Positions 1 through 10,365 are shown, counted from the first letter of the stretch. The stretch: 64,000 bases of DNA from Neopusillimonas maritima (GCF_003576595.1 NZ_NQOU01000002.1:186001-250000), one strand, 5' to 3'. Program-made: numbers and translations. Notes: generated from the sequence alone by a model not told the origin.

Positions 1-29
1 AAGAACCACCAAATTTTCAGACGCTAAGT

Positions 30-1430
30 TTAATGATGAAAGCCGCCCGCCTCACCCGCACTCATCGGTACGTCAACTGGGTGCTTCTCGAAATACTCAA
101 GACTGCGTTTCATATCATCGACCAAAAGACTAACCAAATCACGGCTGACCCCGTGCCGCACCAGCACCCGCTGTATCACCAAATCGGTTCTGTTCGCCGG
201 CATGGAATACGCCGGCACCTGCCAGCCGCGACTGCGCAGCCGATCGGCGAAGTCGTACAAGGTATAACCACGCGACTGCGCATCGTCTTTCAGTGTCCAG
301 CACACAGCCGGCAAGCCGCGCTTCATGTCGCCGTCGAACAGCACTTTGAAAGGCCCCAGCTTGTCGATTTCCTGCGCCAGATACTGCGCGGCTTCATAAC
401 ACGCCGTTTGAATCTTGCGGTATCCCTCGACACCAAGACGCAAGAAGTTGTAATACTGCGCCACGATTTGCCCGCCGGGGCGTGAAAAATTCAGCGCAAA
501 AGTAGGCATATTGCCGCCCAGGTAGTTAACGTCGAAAATCAACTCCCGAGGTAAGCTTTCTGCATCACGCCATACGATCCAGCCCACTCCCAGTGGCGAC
601 AGACCGAACTTATGGCCCGAAGCATTAATGGAGTGCACGCGGGGCAAACGGAAATCCCATTTCAGCTCGGGCGCGCAAAAAGGCGCCAGAAAACCACCGC
701 TGGCCCCATCAACGTGCATGGGAATATCGAGCCCGGTTTGCGCCTGCAATTGATCCAGCGCCTGGCTAATGGCTTCAACCGGCTCGTAATCGCAGGTAAA
801 TGTGACGCCCAGCGTAGGCACGACCCCAATCGTGTTTTCATCAACGCGCTTTATCACCTCTTCCGGAGACAAAATCAAACGGTCTCCCTCCAACGGCACT
901 TCCCGAAGCTCAACATCGAAATAACGTGCAAACTTATGCCAGCATATTTGCACTGGACCACAAATAAGGTTCGGCTTGTCGGTTGGCTTTCCTTGCGCCT
1001 GCATTTTCTTGCGCCATTGCCATTTCAACGCGAGCCCTCCCAGCATTGCCGCTTCAGACGAACCGGTTGTGGAGCAACCCAACGTATTCTCCGCCGCAGG
1101 GGAATGCCATAAATCAGCCAGCATGTGCACACAGCGGGCCTCTATTTCGGCCGTTTGCGGGTACTCATCCTTGTCGATCATGTTTTTATCGATGCATTCG
1201 TCCATAAGACGATGCACCTCGTCTTCAACCCAGGTTTGGCAGAATGTCGCCAGGTTCTGGCGTGAATTCCCGTCGAGCATCAGTTCATCGTGAACCACTT
1301 GATACACATGCCGGGGATCCTGCTCTATTTTCGGGAAACGATACTTGGGCATACTCACCGACAAGTCGGTTGAAGCATAAACATCGTCGAGCAAACGGTC
1401 GCGAATTTTGTTCCGGGGATGAAGAGGCAT
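30..1430 (-). CDS. gadB: glutamate decarboxylase, PLP-dependent
   Basis: Cytosolic enzyme that decarboxylates L-glutamate to 4-aminobutyrate, using a proton; in enterobacteria this serves acid resistance. The 466-residue length equals that of E. coli GadA/GadB. The PLP site is clear: HVDGASGGF around D241 and the Schiff-base lysine K274 in [10 protein letters not shown]. The start is the ATG at 1428-1430. No GadC glutamate/GABA antiporter lies next to it in the window, so its physiological partner is not visible. The gene is transcribed divergently from the sensor phosphodiesterase at 1537, with about 106 bases between them. Function is secure by family; a role in acid resistance is inference. 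Confidence 0.93.
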   Translation of the reverse strand: MPLHPRNKIRDRLLDDVYASTDLSVSMPKYRFPKIEQDPRHVYQVVHDELMLDGNSRQNLATFCQTWVEDEVHRLMDECIDKNMIDKDEYPQTAEIEARCVHMLADLWHSPAAENTLGCSTTGSSEAAMLGGLALKWQWRKKMQAQGKPTDKPNLICGPVQICWHKFARYFDVELREVPLEGDRLILSPEEVIKRVDENTIGVVPTLGVTFTCDYEPVEAISQALDQLQAQTGLDIPMHVDGASGGFLAPFCAPELKWDFRLPRVHSINASGHKFGLSPLGVGWIVWRDAESLPRELIFDVNYLGGNMPTFALNFSRPGGQIVAQYYNFLRLGVEGYRKIQTACYEAAQYLAQEIDKLGPFKVLFDGDMKRGLPAVCWTLKDDAQSRGYTLYDFADRLRSRGWQVPAYSMPANRTDLVIQRVLVRHGVSRDLVSLLVDDMKRSLEYFEKHPVDVPMSAGEAGGFHH

Positions 1431-1536
1431 GGCTTAACCTGAATTATGTTGTACGGGGAAAGGATCAGTGTCAAAATCAAACACGGGGATAACCACATGT
1501 TAACGGAAAGCGCTCCCTTTCTACAGCAAGGATTCC

Positions 1537-4116
1537 ATGGCCGTTAAACCGCCTGTTCATGTCAGCCGCATTTCCAAATGGGTGTGTGGTTTTAGCTTGG
1601 CGCTCCTGCTTCCATTAACAAGCACGCAAGCGCAATCAGTACGCGTGGGCGTCTACCACAACCCACCCAAAATATTTATCTCTCCCGACGGACGCATTAC
1701 CGGCATTTTCGGCGATCTCATTAACGCCATTGCCGACAAGCAAGGTTGGGATATTGAAGTGGTTCCCTGTAGTTGGGAGGCGTGTCTGCAATTAACCCAG
1801 CAAGGCAAAATTGACCTGATGCCCGACGTGGCACTTTCAGAGTTGCGCGACACTCAGCTTGATTTTCACCAGACTCCGGCTTTGTACAGCTGGTCTCAGG
1901 TGTACCAGAATCCAACCCAAAACATACAATCTTTGCGTGACTTCGAAGGCAAGCGTATTGTGGTGCTTGCGCAATCCATTCAACAGTCGTATCTTGAATC
2001 GGCGCTTGCGGGGTTCGGGGTGAACGCAAAAATCATACTTGTTGATCGCTACGAAGAAGGGTTCAAGCTTGTAGAACAAGGGCAAGCCGATGCCGTGGTG
2101 TCGAACCACCATTTCGGCAACTACACCGCCAACACGTTTAACGTTGACGAAACGCCCATTATTTTTCTTCCAAGCGCGCTTTACTTCACAACGGCAGAAG
2201 GTCAGAATCCCGCTTTGCTGGCAACAGTCGACCAGCAACTTCAAGCCTGGCAGGCGGACACGCAATCGTTCTATTACGACACGTTGAAAAAATGGGGTGG
2301 CGAGCCGATCATTTCAGAAGTGCCGCGATATGTCTGGTGGACACTTGCTGCAAGCCTGGTACTGCTTGGATTAACGTTATTTGCCGCGTCACGACTTCGC
2401 CGGGAAGTGAAGCAACGTAAGCGGCGTTTGGCCGAAAGCGAGTCACTACGCAACACCATCCTGGATGCCGTCGACGCCTGCATCTACATCAAAGACCTGC
2501 AATTTCGTTATTTATATGTAAACCAGGCGGCCTCAAAACTATTCAATCGTCCCGCCGCCGATATCGTCGGCAAGAAAGACGAAGACCTTTTCGACCGGGA
2601 AACGGTAAAACATCTTAACGAGATTGACCACCAGGTAATTGAAAAAGGTGAGCGCTTTGCCGGAGAAGAGGTCGACACAACGCGCAACAACAACCTGACC
2701 ACTTATTTTTATTCGGTCAAGATCCCGTTGCGCGACGCCGGAAACAGAATCGTCGGGCTATGCGGAATATCAACCGACATTTCCGAGCAGCGCCATTTTC
2801 GTGACACCATTGAAAAGCTTTCCAAATATGACGCCTTAACCGCATTACCCAACCGCAGCCATTTCTTCGAACAGCTTGAGAAACGCTTGCAAAACAACGC
2901 AATGCGTTTGATGAATGCCGCGCTTATCATTATTAATATTGATGACTTTCGTTCGCTGAACGACACGCAGGGTCATCGGGTTGGGGATTTACTGCTGATC
3001 GCTGTGACCAACACCATTACCAGTTTATGTCGGCCCAATGATCTTGCCGGGCGCCTTGTAGGCGACTCCTTCGTTATTTATGTCGACGAACTACCCACTT
3101 TATACGCTCAGGCAAATAGCCATGTGCTTGACTTTGCCGACACTGTGCGCAAACAACTTAGCCGGCCTTTTATGCTCGAGCAGCTCGAATTCCAGGGAAG
3201 TGTCTGTATCGGCGCCACCATATTCAACGCCCACACCACCCGTGCGGAAGAGGCATTGAAACAAGCCGAACTGGCGCTATACCAGGCAAAATCTGTGGGG
3301 CGCGGCACCATTCGCGTTTTTGAACCTGAAATGGAGGCCCTTGCCACTGCGCGCTCGGAAATGGAACGCGGCCTGCGTCAGGCTATTGAACGAAACGAGT
3401 TCGTTCTTTACTACCAGCCCCAAATAGACCGTACCGACGGCATTGTCGGCGTTGAAGCACTGGTGCGGTGGCAGCACCCGCAACAAGGTTTAACATCTCC
3501 AGCCAGTTTTATTCCGCTGGCCGAACTCACCGGGCTGATTGTGCCGCTTGGGAAAAAAGTGTTGCACATGGCATGTCGCCAATTGGCGCTTTGGCAAGTG
3601 TGCCCTGCGACACAACACTTAACCATTGCGGTAAATGTCAGTGCGAAAGAATTCTTCGACGACGGATTCGTTGATTATGTATCACATACCTTGAACGAAA
3701 CCGGCGCCCCCCCGGAAAAACTGGAACTGGAACTGACCGAAAGCCAACTCATGCAAGACGTTGATGCGGCCATTAAAAAAATGCAGGCCTTGAAACAAAA
3801 AGGCATACGACTGGCACTGGACGACTTCGGCACCGGCTATTCCTCGTTAAGCCAAATTCAACAACTGCCGGTCGACCAATTAAAAATTGACGCTGTTTTT
3901 GTACGTGACCTGGTTTTCAATCGCAACGACATAGCCATTGTTCAAACCATTATTAACCTGGGCAAGGCGTTAAATCTGGATGTTATCGCCGAAGGCGTTG
4001 AAACCCAGGCGCAGCGAGACGTACTGGCCCAGCTGGGCTGCCATAAATACCAAGGCTTCTTCTACGGCAAACCTGAGCCCGCACAAACCCTCACAGAAAA
4101 CCTTATGGTGACCTAA
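1537..4116 (+). CDS. periplasmic-sensor c-di-GMP phosphodiesterase (SBP_bac_3-PAS-GGDEF-EAL)
   Basis: A membrane signalling protein of 859 residues. In order: signal peptide (1-33, ending near TQAQS), a bacterial extracellular solute-binding family 3 domain (about 35-250), one membrane helix (about 264-286), a PAS domain (about 305-425), a GGDEF domain (about 430-595) and an EAL domain (about 605-855). The GGDEF signature is degenerate (VGDSF), so cyclase activity is doubtful. The EAL domain keeps EALVRW, ELTES, DDFGTGYSSL, KIDAVF and AEGVET, so c-di-GMP hydrolysis is likely. The periplasmic part should bind an amino acid or similar small ligand and control the cytoplasmic output. Its 3' end overlaps that of the convergent efflux gene by 14 bases. 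The ligand is unknown. Confidence 0.9.
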   Translation: MAVKPPVHVSRISKWVCGFSLALLLPLTSTQAQSVRVGVYHNPPKIFISPDGRITGIFGDLINAIADKQGWDIEVVPCSWEACLQLTQQGKIDLMPDVALSELRDTQLDFHQTPALYSWSQVYQNPTQNIQSLRDFEGKRIVVLAQSIQQSYLESALAGFGVNAKIILVDRYEEGFKLVEQGQADAVVSNHHFGNYTANTFNVDETPIIFLPSALYFTTAEGQNPALLATVDQQLQAWQADTQSFYYDTLKKWGGEPIISEVPRYVWWTLAASLVLLGLTLFAASRLRREVKQRKRRLAESESLRNTILDAVDACIYIKDLQFRYLYVNQAASKLFNRPAADIVGKKDEDLFDRETVKHLNEIDHQVIEKGERFAGEEVDTTRNNNLTTYFYSVKIPLRDAGNRIVGLCGISTDISEQRHFRDTIEKLSKYDALTALPNRSHFFEQLEKRLQNNAMRLMNAALIIINIDDFRSLNDTQGHRVGDLLLIAVTNTITSLCRPNDLAGRLVGDSFVIYVDELPTLYAQANSHVLDFADTVRKQLSRPFMLEQLEFQGSVCIGATIFNAHTTRAEEALKQAELALYQAKSVGRGTIRVFEPEMEALATARSEMERGLRQAIERNEFVLYYQPQIDRTDGIVGVEALVRWQHPQQGLTSPASFIPLAELTGLIVPLGKKVLHMACRQLALWQVCPATQHLTIAVNVSAKEFFDDGFVDYVSHTLNETGAPPEKLELELTESQLMQDVDAAIKKMQALKQKGIRLALDDFGTGYSSLSQIQQLPVDQLKIDAVFVRDLVFNRNDIAIVQTIINLGKALNLDVIAEGVETQAQRDVLAQLGCHKYQGFFYGKPEPAQTLTENLMVT

Positions 4117-5665
4117 GCCAAGACGACCGCGGTGTTGTCATGCGCCCCATCACAAATGCCAGATTCGCGGCCGCCGCCATTGCCGCATTATAGGCATCCG
4201 CTCGCGCCTGGCGTGCTTCCAGCAAATCGGTCGTTGCCTCGGTCACCGTAGTCAATGTTCCCACACCACTGCGATACGCATCAAACGACGCGTCGTAAGT
4301 GGTTTGCGCAGTGGACACCAGTTCCGTTGCAGCCTCAAAGCTTTGCAATGCGGATCGCAACACCGTTTCCGCAGCAACCATTTCCCGCAAAGCATCACGA
4401 CGCTGTGTTCGCAACGCTTGCTGTGCCTCGTCCACCTCAATTTCGGCGTCGCGCAAACGAGCCTGTCGCAAACCGCCATCGAAAATCGGCATTGTGACAC
4501 CCAGCAAAACCCCGCTTGACGTGGCTGTTTGACTTAATCCAGGCAAACCCCGCACATCGAAACTGATGCGGCTGTTGGCGGCAACCGCGCCTAAATACAC
4601 CTTGGGCAAGAATTCGGCCTCGGCCGCTTTCACATTCGCTTTAGCCGCCTTTACCGCCGCATAGGCCGCCACTAAATCAGGGCGTTGCGCCAACGCCTGT
4701 TGCATACGCTCCGAAGTGATCGGGTCGGTTGCAACGGGCAACGCGCGTGTTTGAACCGGCGCAATATTAAGTTGGGTTGTCGGCGGCACGCCCAACGCGC
4801 TCATCAGTCCCAGATACGCATTACGCTCCAAACCCTCGTTATCGACCAAATTCAGTTTGGCTTGCGCCACCGCCTGTCGAACCAAAGAGAGCTCAATGGA
4901 TGTCGCCACACCAGCGTCCAGCTTGTCACGTACAGCACGCTCAACTTTACGTTGATTAGCCAGCGCTTCACGCGCGAGTTTTGTCCGCATGCGCGCCGTG
5001 TTGTATTGGTAAAACTGATCGGTAACGTCGCGAATCACCTTTTGATGCGCTGCATTGAACAACACATTCGCTGCGAACGATAGTTGGGACGCCCCTTCCA
5101 GCAACGCTTCACGCTGGCCAAAATCGAATAATAGCCAGCCTAAAGCCACTGCCGGTACAGTTCCACTGATATCGGTATCGAGGTTTCGATAGCCACCTAC
5201 CTGCAAGGGCAAGGGCTGGCTGGTACGCTGATAGCCGCCAATGACATTGGCCGACAACATGGGTAAGAACGTGGCTTCCACCATGCCGGTGGCTAAGGCC
5301 GCCTGCCGCGCCCGATTCCAAGCCTGACGGGTTTGGGGATTCTCACGCTGGGCGATATCAATGAGCTCGGGTAATTGTAAAGGTCTCGACGTATCAAGAT
5401 CCGGGCCGGAATCCACTTGCGCCAAAGCCGGCACCGAAGGAATTGAAAAACCGGAAAGGTCAGGAGGGCTAATATCCAAACCCGCCGACGCCTGGCTTTC
5501 AGTTGGCCGCCAAGGCTCGTGAGCCGACGCGGGCGCACGATTAATTGCATTGCTTGCACACGACGACAAGGCAACACATGCCAGAAGGGATAGCGTCTGA
5601 CGACCCACGCGCGCAGCACTGACCGTAGCCCGACTGCTGAAAAAACAGGTTGGAGAATAGTTCAT
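4103..5665 (-). CDS. outer membrane efflux lipoprotein (TolC/NodT family)
   Basis: Outer-membrane channel subunit of a tripartite efflux pump, 520 residues. The N-terminus carries a lipobox-like LSSC at about residues 33-36, so it is probably a lipoprotein. Long helical repeats rich in Ala, Gln and Leu follow, typical of the two OEP domains. The ATG overlaps the stop of the upstream FUSC pump gene (ATGA), so the two are translationally coupled. It is the last gene of the DUF1656-HlyD-FUSC-OMF set, which gives a route from cytoplasm to outside. The 3' end overlaps the convergent phosphodiesterase gene by 14 bases. The substrate is probably an aromatic acid or biocide, judged from the AaeB-like partner. 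Confidence 0.9.
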   Translation of the reverse strand: MNYSPTCFFSSRATVSAARVGRQTLSLLACVALSSCASNAINRAPASAHEPWRPTESQASAGLDISPPDLSGFSIPSVPALAQVDSGPDLDTSRPLQLPELIDIAQRENPQTRQAWNRARQAALATGMVEATFLPMLSANVIGGYQRTSQPLPLQVGGYRNLDTDISGTVPAVALGWLLFDFGQREALLEGASQLSFAANVLFNAAHQKVIRDVTDQFYQYNTARMRTKLAREALANQRKVERAVRDKLDAGVATSIELSLVRQAVAQAKLNLVDNEGLERNAYLGLMSALGVPPTTQLNIAPVQTRALPVATDPITSERMQQALAQRPDLVAAYAAVKAAKANVKAAEAEFLPKVYLGAVAANSRISFDVRGLPGLSQTATSSGVLLGVTMPIFDGGLRQARLRDAEIEVDEAQQALRTQRRDALREMVAAETVLRSALQSFEAATELVSTAQTTYDASFDAYRSGVGTLTTVTEATTDLLEARQARADAYNAAMAAAANLAFVMGRMTTPRSSWLRSP

Positions 5666-7473
5666 GCCGGTTGCACACTTAGCTGATGACGCATGTCAGT
5701 TAACTGACGCTCCCATTGCGCGACGGTACCACGACTTTCTTGCGCTAATGCCATTCGCACACAAAATCCTTCGCTTTGTTTCAGCGTTTTCTTAAGCAGG
5801 TCCAATTCTTCACGCGGGGGGCGTAACGAACGGGGTTCGAAATGCACACGCGATAGCTGCTCGCGAACGGCGTCCAGAGCAGCCAGATTCTGCGCCGTTT
5901 GATTAGGACTGCATAACGGACCGGGGTGAGACTGCCCGCTATAGCAGGACAAACGCTTTAAAACCGCGCTTAGCCTGGCGCGAGCGGCTTGTGCGGCACT
6001 GATGGGCCATATCCGCGTGAATACAAGATAAAGAATCAGGTTCCCCAGCAAAATGCCCATTATGCGATCCAGCGCAACGGACATTTGCACATCGGGCCCA
6101 AACCCCTGAAGCACCGTCAACAAGAATGCCAGACCAATTTGCACACCGGCGTAAGCACTGCGCTCGGAACCGCTGGAGACCCAACCCGCGCAGAATATTC
6201 CAGCAAACACCAATAACATAAGCTGCCCGATCGACGTCATCAGCGGAATCAAAAACAGAATGGAAAGCACACCCATGGCCGCCCCTACCAGGCAACCCAA
6301 TATACGCAACGTTAATTTATGAACGGTTTCCCCAGTGGACCCCAGCGCTGCCACATAACAGGTAATCATGGCCGTGTGAATGTCTTGCCAATCCATCGCC
6401 GTATACGCAGTGTAGGCAATCACGGCGGCCAATGTGGTTTTAAGCGCAAACCGCTGATAAACCGGATTAGTCAGTGCATCCGGATAAAAGAAACCCGAAT
6501 GGGGAGCGGACCCGCCTTCGGGTACGGGTGTGTATAACAAGGCCATGGCGTTCGTGAAAGGCTGCAACCTAACCGAAACATTTTCCGCCTGCTGCGGCAG
6601 CGCTGGATACTGGCCGGCCTGGAAAGCCTGCGCCAGCCGACGGCACTGAGCCGCCGACTCTGTAGCATAACTGTCGGAACCGCCGCGCTGCGCCACGTGC
6701 GTTTTGTCGTCGGCTGTTCCCAATGAGTCGAATTGACTGGCATGAATCAAAAGCTCATAACTTCGCGTGACGGCTGCTTTCAGCTGGGCTTGCTGCACTT
6801 TAGGAATGAGGTGAAACAAAGCAACATACTTCATATAACTGTCGGCTTCGGTATTACCCTTTCGTAAAAGGGTCCAGACATCATCCGCCGATGCGTGCCC
6901 ATGAAGAACGTCGGCCACCACGTTCAAACGCTCAGCGACCAAACGCTGCAATAAACGTGGTACCGAGCGCCCGAACGCCACATTGCACACAATAATCAAG
7001 CCCATGGGCACCGCCGCCATCAGCCACGCGTACAAAATACCGCGCGTAGCCACTTCACCAAATGGCGCGTTACCCAACAAGGTCATGATGAACGCCACGA
7101 CCAACGCCAGAATACTGCCTGCCGGCCCCAACTGCGAGGCGGCCCCCAGAAACAAAAACAAAAATGAACTGACCGCGATAATAACCATGCGCCACAGCGG
7201 CACATCAATCGCCAGGTTGGTTAACAGCACCAAAACCGGCACCACAATTGAAACCAGTACGCTGATACCAATCGCCATGAGCGTGGATTCTGCGGGGTCG
7301 GGCTTCATGACAAACAGGATCAAATAGCAACCAATGGCCACCAGAGGAATGCCATAGGTCATGAACACCAGTGCCGCCAGCGAACAAATCAGGGCAATCC
7401 GCCAGGCCGTTTCGAACCTGCCTTCGAATGGCTTGAGCTCTTGAATGATTTCACGTTGGAACCAGGAAACCAT
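5662..7473 (-). CDS. FUSC-family (AaeB-like) inner membrane efflux transporter
   Basis: Inner-membrane pump of the fusaric acid resistance / p-hydroxybenzoate efflux family, about 603 residues from this ATG. Two blocks of hydrophobic helices (about 25-185 and 345-500) are each followed by a soluble region, as in AaeB. A GTG codon 12 bases upstream (7485) is an alternative start that would overlap the stop of the membrane-fusion gene; the ATG is preferred only because it is ATG. It is coupled to the HlyD-like gene upstream and the outer-membrane factor downstream. Export of aromatic carboxylic acids is inferred from the family. Confidence 0.88.
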   Translation of the reverse strand: MVSWFQREIIQELKPFEGRFETAWRIALICSLAALVFMTYGIPLVAIGCYLILFVMKPDPAESTLMAIGISVLVSIVVPVLVLLTNLAIDVPLWRMVIIAVSSFLFLFLGAASQLGPAGSILALVVAFIMTLLGNAPFGEVATRGILYAWLMAAVPMGLIIVCNVAFGRSVPRLLQRLVAERLNVVADVLHGHASADDVWTLLRKGNTEADSYMKYVALFHLIPKVQQAQLKAAVTRSYELLIHASQFDSLGTADDKTHVAQRGGSDSYATESAAQCRRLAQAFQAGQYPALPQQAENVSVRLQPFTNAMALLYTPVPEGGSAPHSGFFYPDALTNPVYQRFALKTTLAAVIAYTAYTAMDWQDIHTAMITCYVAALGSTGETVHKLTLRILGCLVGAAMGVLSILFLIPLMTSIGQLMLLVFAGIFCAGWVSSGSERSAYAGVQIGLAFLLTVLQGFGPDVQMSVALDRIMGILLGNLILYLVFTRIWPISAAQAARARLSAVLKRLSCYSGQSHPGPLCSPNQTAQNLAALDAVREQLSRVHFEPRSLRPPREELDLLKKTLKQSEGFCVRMALAQESRGTVAQWERQLTDMRHQLSVQPA

Positions 7474-7478
7474 AGGAA

Positions 7479-8525
7479 TTAACACTCGCGATCAGTACGC
7501 ACCACCACCGAAGCCGATGCCCCGACCCGCATCAAATCAGCCGGAGGATCCTGCAATAAAATACGGACGGGAAAGCGCTGCGCCACACGCACCCAATTCA
7601 GGGATTTCTGCACATAGGGCAAAGATCGCGGTAACGACACCAAATCTTCAGATGCCACACCCCAACCAATGCTAACGACCTTACCCTTGATTTCTCGCGT
7701 GGGATCCGACAAGGCATACGCCTGCGCGCATTGCCCCGCTTTCAAATGGGCAAGGTCGGTTTCCCGGAACAGCGCCGTGGCAAACCATTCGTTTGCATCA
7801 ATCAGCGTAAATAATGCCTGATCGGGTGCCATGTGCTCACCGGTCATCACCTTCAAGCCTACCACCAAGCCATCATGGGGTGCGCGAACAACCGTATCGT
7901 TCAGCGCTTTACGAGCAAGCGCCAACGATGCTTGAGCCACTTCCACCGTTGCCTGCGTGGCTTCCAGTTCACCGATTAACTCACGGGCGGCGGTGGATTG
8001 GGATTGCGCCTGACTCAGACTGACTTGCGCATCGCGCAGTGCGGTTTTGGCGGCATCCAGATCCTGCTGGGTAACGTACCCCTTCTTGGCCAAAGGTGTT
8101 AAGCGCTCTACCGTTTTACGCGCCAGGTCTAAATTGGCCTGCGCGCGCCCGATTTGTTCGTCGGCAACGGAAGCATTTGCCGTTTCAGCCCGAATTTGCC
8201 GTTCACGTGTCGCAAGCGCTGCCTGGGCAGCCGCCAACTCGGCCTCGGCCTGTTGCACCCGCAGGCGGTACGCCTCGGGATCAAGGCGAAACAGCACGTC
8301 GCCTTTCGATACCCGACCTCCTTCAGCCACGTTCAACTCAGTAATCTTGCCGGGCACCGCCGCACTTATGTGAACCACATCTGCTTCCAACACGGCATCT
8401 TCAGACATCAGGTTGCGATCGAGATAACGCCAGTAAACCGTACCGGCAACCACAGCGGCCAGAATCACGACAACCGCCAACAGAACGGCAAGACGGCGGT
8501 TTGAAGAATGATTAGCGTCGGCCAT
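7479..8525 (-). CDS. HlyD/EmrA-family membrane fusion protein
   Basis: Periplasmic adaptor of the tripartite pump, about 348 residues from the ATG at 8523-8525 (MADANHSS). A single N-terminal membrane helix is followed by a biotinyl-lipoyl-like segment (LNVAEGGRVSKGDVLFRLD), a long Ala/Gln-rich coiled-coil hairpin, the second lipoyl half (VVRAPHDGLVVGLKV) and a beta-barrel. The frame stays open further upstream, but those codons lie inside the DUF1656 gene. The chosen start overlaps that gene's end region closely, fitting an AaeX-AaeA-AaeB order. The pairing with a FUSC pump is the usual arrangement in this family. Confidence 0.9.
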   Translation of the reverse strand: MADANHSSNRRLAVLLAVVVILAAVVAGTVYWRYLDRNLMSEDAVLEADVVHISAAVPGKITELNVAEGGRVSKGDVLFRLDPEAYRLRVQQAEAELAAAQAALATRERQIRAETANASVADEQIGRAQANLDLARKTVERLTPLAKKGYVTQQDLDAAKTALRDAQVSLSQAQSQSTAARELIGELEATQATVEVAQASLALARKALNDTVVRAPHDGLVVGLKVMTGEHMAPDQALFTLIDANEWFATALFRETDLAHLKAGQCAQAYALSDPTREIKGKVVSIGWGVASEDLVSLPRSLPYVQKSLNWVRVAQRFPVRILLQDPPADLMRVGASASVVVRTDREC

Positions 8526-8530
8526 TGGCA

Positions 8531-8818
8531 TCACCGGGGAGAAAAAAGAAATGCAAACATCATTGTGAAGATCAGACCCAGGCAAACATAAACCAATAAA
8601 CGCAGGGGCAGAACGTCGTCGATACCGACACGTATCAAGCCCCAGCGAACAAGCAGGGTTAACGGGATGCTAATGGCCGCGCCCACCAGCCATGAGGGAA
8701 AATAAGAGCCAAACAAAAGAAATGAAGGGGCACGCCCCTGGGAACAACCCGCCAGCATGAAGAACACCGGGAAGGTTAAAACGACTTTTTCCAACCTGAT
8801 TGCTTTAAGCCAGGACAT
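8531..8818 (-). CDS. DUF1656 small membrane protein (AaeX-like)
   Basis: A 95-residue protein with two to three hydrophobic segments (for example IPLTLLVRWGLIRVGIDDVL and LLVYVCLGLIFTMMFAFLF). The family is nearly always found at the head of HlyD-FUSC efflux operons, as AaeX is in E. coli, but its role is not known. A Shine-Dalgarno AAGGG lies about 7 bases before the ATG. It starts only 14 bases after the amidohydrolase gene ends, so the efflux genes may be co-transcribed with that enzyme. Confidence 0.82.
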   Translation of the reverse strand: MSWLKAIRLEKVVLTFPVFFMLAGCSQGRAPSFLLFGSYFPSWLVGAAISIPLTLLVRWGLIRVGIDDVLPLRLLVYVCLGLIFTMMFAFLFSPR

Positions 8819-8832
8819 GGCACACCCTTTGC

Positions 8833-10365
8833 TTAAAGTTGATCTTTGTAAATACGACCATCTTTCATGATCAGCTTAAGGTTCTTGTCTGGGTCGCTGA
8901 TGAAGTCAAGATTCTGAGTGGGATCACCGTCGGCGATCAGGATATCGGCCAGCCCGCCCGGCTCGATCACGCCCAGTTTGCCCTTGTACGGACTACGCTG
9001 CCCCGCCATGGCCAACAATTCGCCGTTCTGCGCCGTGGCCATTTTCAGCAAGCTCAGCGGATCGTAAAAACGGGTAAGCTTCGCCAATTGCCGACCTTGT
9101 GTTGACAGATTCTGCGGCGTAAACAGAATATCAGTACCCCAGGCGGTTTTAATTTTCATGTCGATCGCCATCTGGTACGCACGCACGGTCCCCTCGGCCA
9201 CCTCGCGTTGCTTTTCCTTGCTGTTCGGATCCGCCTTTAGGTTGGCATCTTCATCGGCAAGAAAAGGTTGCAGGCTCCACCAAACGCCCTCATCGGCCAT
9301 GAGTTTGGCCGCTGTTTCGTCGGCCAACTGCCCATGTTCAATAGATTGCACGCCCGCCTTCACGGCGCGTTGAATACCTTTGGAGGTATACACATGCACC
9401 ATGACATACGTACCCCAGTCTTCCGCAGCCTGCACCCCCGCGCGCAACTCGGCTTCCGTGTATTGCGTGGTGTCGAGCGGATCGTAATGCGATGTCACGC
9501 CGCCGCCGGCCATAAGCTTCACCTGGCTGGCACCCAACATAAGTTGCTCACGCACACGGCGCAATACTTCGTCGGCGCCATCGGCAATCATGGCGGCCCC
9601 CATTTTTTCGGCATAACTGAGCGGACCGCCCGTTTGACGTGGTACCTCGTAACGCATGCGAAAGTCACCATGGCCGGAAGTTTGCGAAATCATCGCACCC
9701 GACGGAAAAATGCGTGGCCCAACAACAATGCCTTCATCAATGGCCCGCTTCAAAGCGAAGCTGGGGCCACCGGCATCGCGCACACTGGTAAAACCGCGTA
9801 ATAACGTACGTTCCGCCTCACGCGCCGCAACCAGATAAACATAACCAATGTCCGCCGTCATGGCAGCCATTTCTGTAAGGCCACAAAACATGGAGTGCCA
9901 ATGCACGTCGATTAATCCGGGCATGGCCAGGCGCCCACCACAATCGATCATTTGCGCGTTTTCAATTACCTCGCCTGCCCCGGGCAAAGCCGAAATACGA
10001 TTCCCCTCGACGAGAATGTTAACCCCCTCTTGCACTGTTCCGCTAACCCCATCGAACAAACGCAGGTTAGTTAACAGCACCGGGCGATCCGGAGGAGCGG
10101 GTTGCTGCGCAATGGCTTTGCTGGTTTGAAAACCAATAAACGGCACCATAGCCGCCGCCGCGCCCCCCAAAAACATTCGGCGGGTCATGGATGCCATAAC
10201 GCGATCGTGCAAGACTTGCGCCGCTACCCCCCCACACGTACAAACCGGTTGACGACGCCGGCCCAGATATGCCCCTTCATGCGACCCGATGAAACCATCC
10301 TCCGTATTAAAGGAAGGGTTAAACGCAGCCAAAGACGAAAACGACGGGACGGCGGCACAACGCAT
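8833..10365 (-). CDS. Tat-type amidohydrolase (imidazolonepropionase/prolidase-like)
   Basis: Metal-dependent hydrolase of the amidohydrolase superfamily, about 510 residues from the ATG at 10363-10365. Ligands visible: HWH in GLIDVHWHS, the bridging lysine in VKLMAGGG, His in VMVHVY and EHGQL, and Asp in WGTDI. A twin-arginine signal (TRRMFLGGAAAA) begins about 60 residues in. The ATG at 10365 has a good GGAG site 6-9 bases upstream, whereas the ATGs at 10197 and 10188 next to the Tat motif have none I can see; this gives an unusually long leader containing the pattern CTCGG. A TTG at 10410 is less likely. The protein is probably periplasmic. The substrate is unknown; it could be a cyclic amide or dipeptide. 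Confidence 0.85.
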   Translation of the reverse strand: MRCAAVPSFSSLAAFNPSFNTEDGFIGSHEGAYLGRRRQPVCTCGGVAAQVLHDRVMASMTRRMFLGGAAAAMVPFIGFQTSKAIAQQPAPPDRPVLLTNLRLFDGVSGTVQEGVNILVEGNRISALPGAGEVIENAQMIDCGGRLAMPGLIDVHWHSMFCGLTEMAAMTADIGYVYLVAAREAERTLLRGFTSVRDAGGPSFALKRAIDEGIVVGPRIFPSGAMISQTSGHGDFRMRYEVPRQTGGPLSYAEKMGAAMIADGADEVLRRVREQLMLGASQVKLMAGGGVTSHYDPLDTTQYTEAELRAGVQAAEDWGTYVMVHVYTSKGIQRAVKAGVQSIEHGQLADETAAKLMADEGVWWSLQPFLADEDANLKADPNSKEKQREVAEGTVRAYQMAIDMKIKTAWGTDILFTPQNLSTQGRQLAKLTRFYDPLSLLKMATAQNGELLAMAGQRSPYKGKLGVIEPGGLADILIADGDPTQNLDFISDPDKNLKLIMKDGRIYKDQL

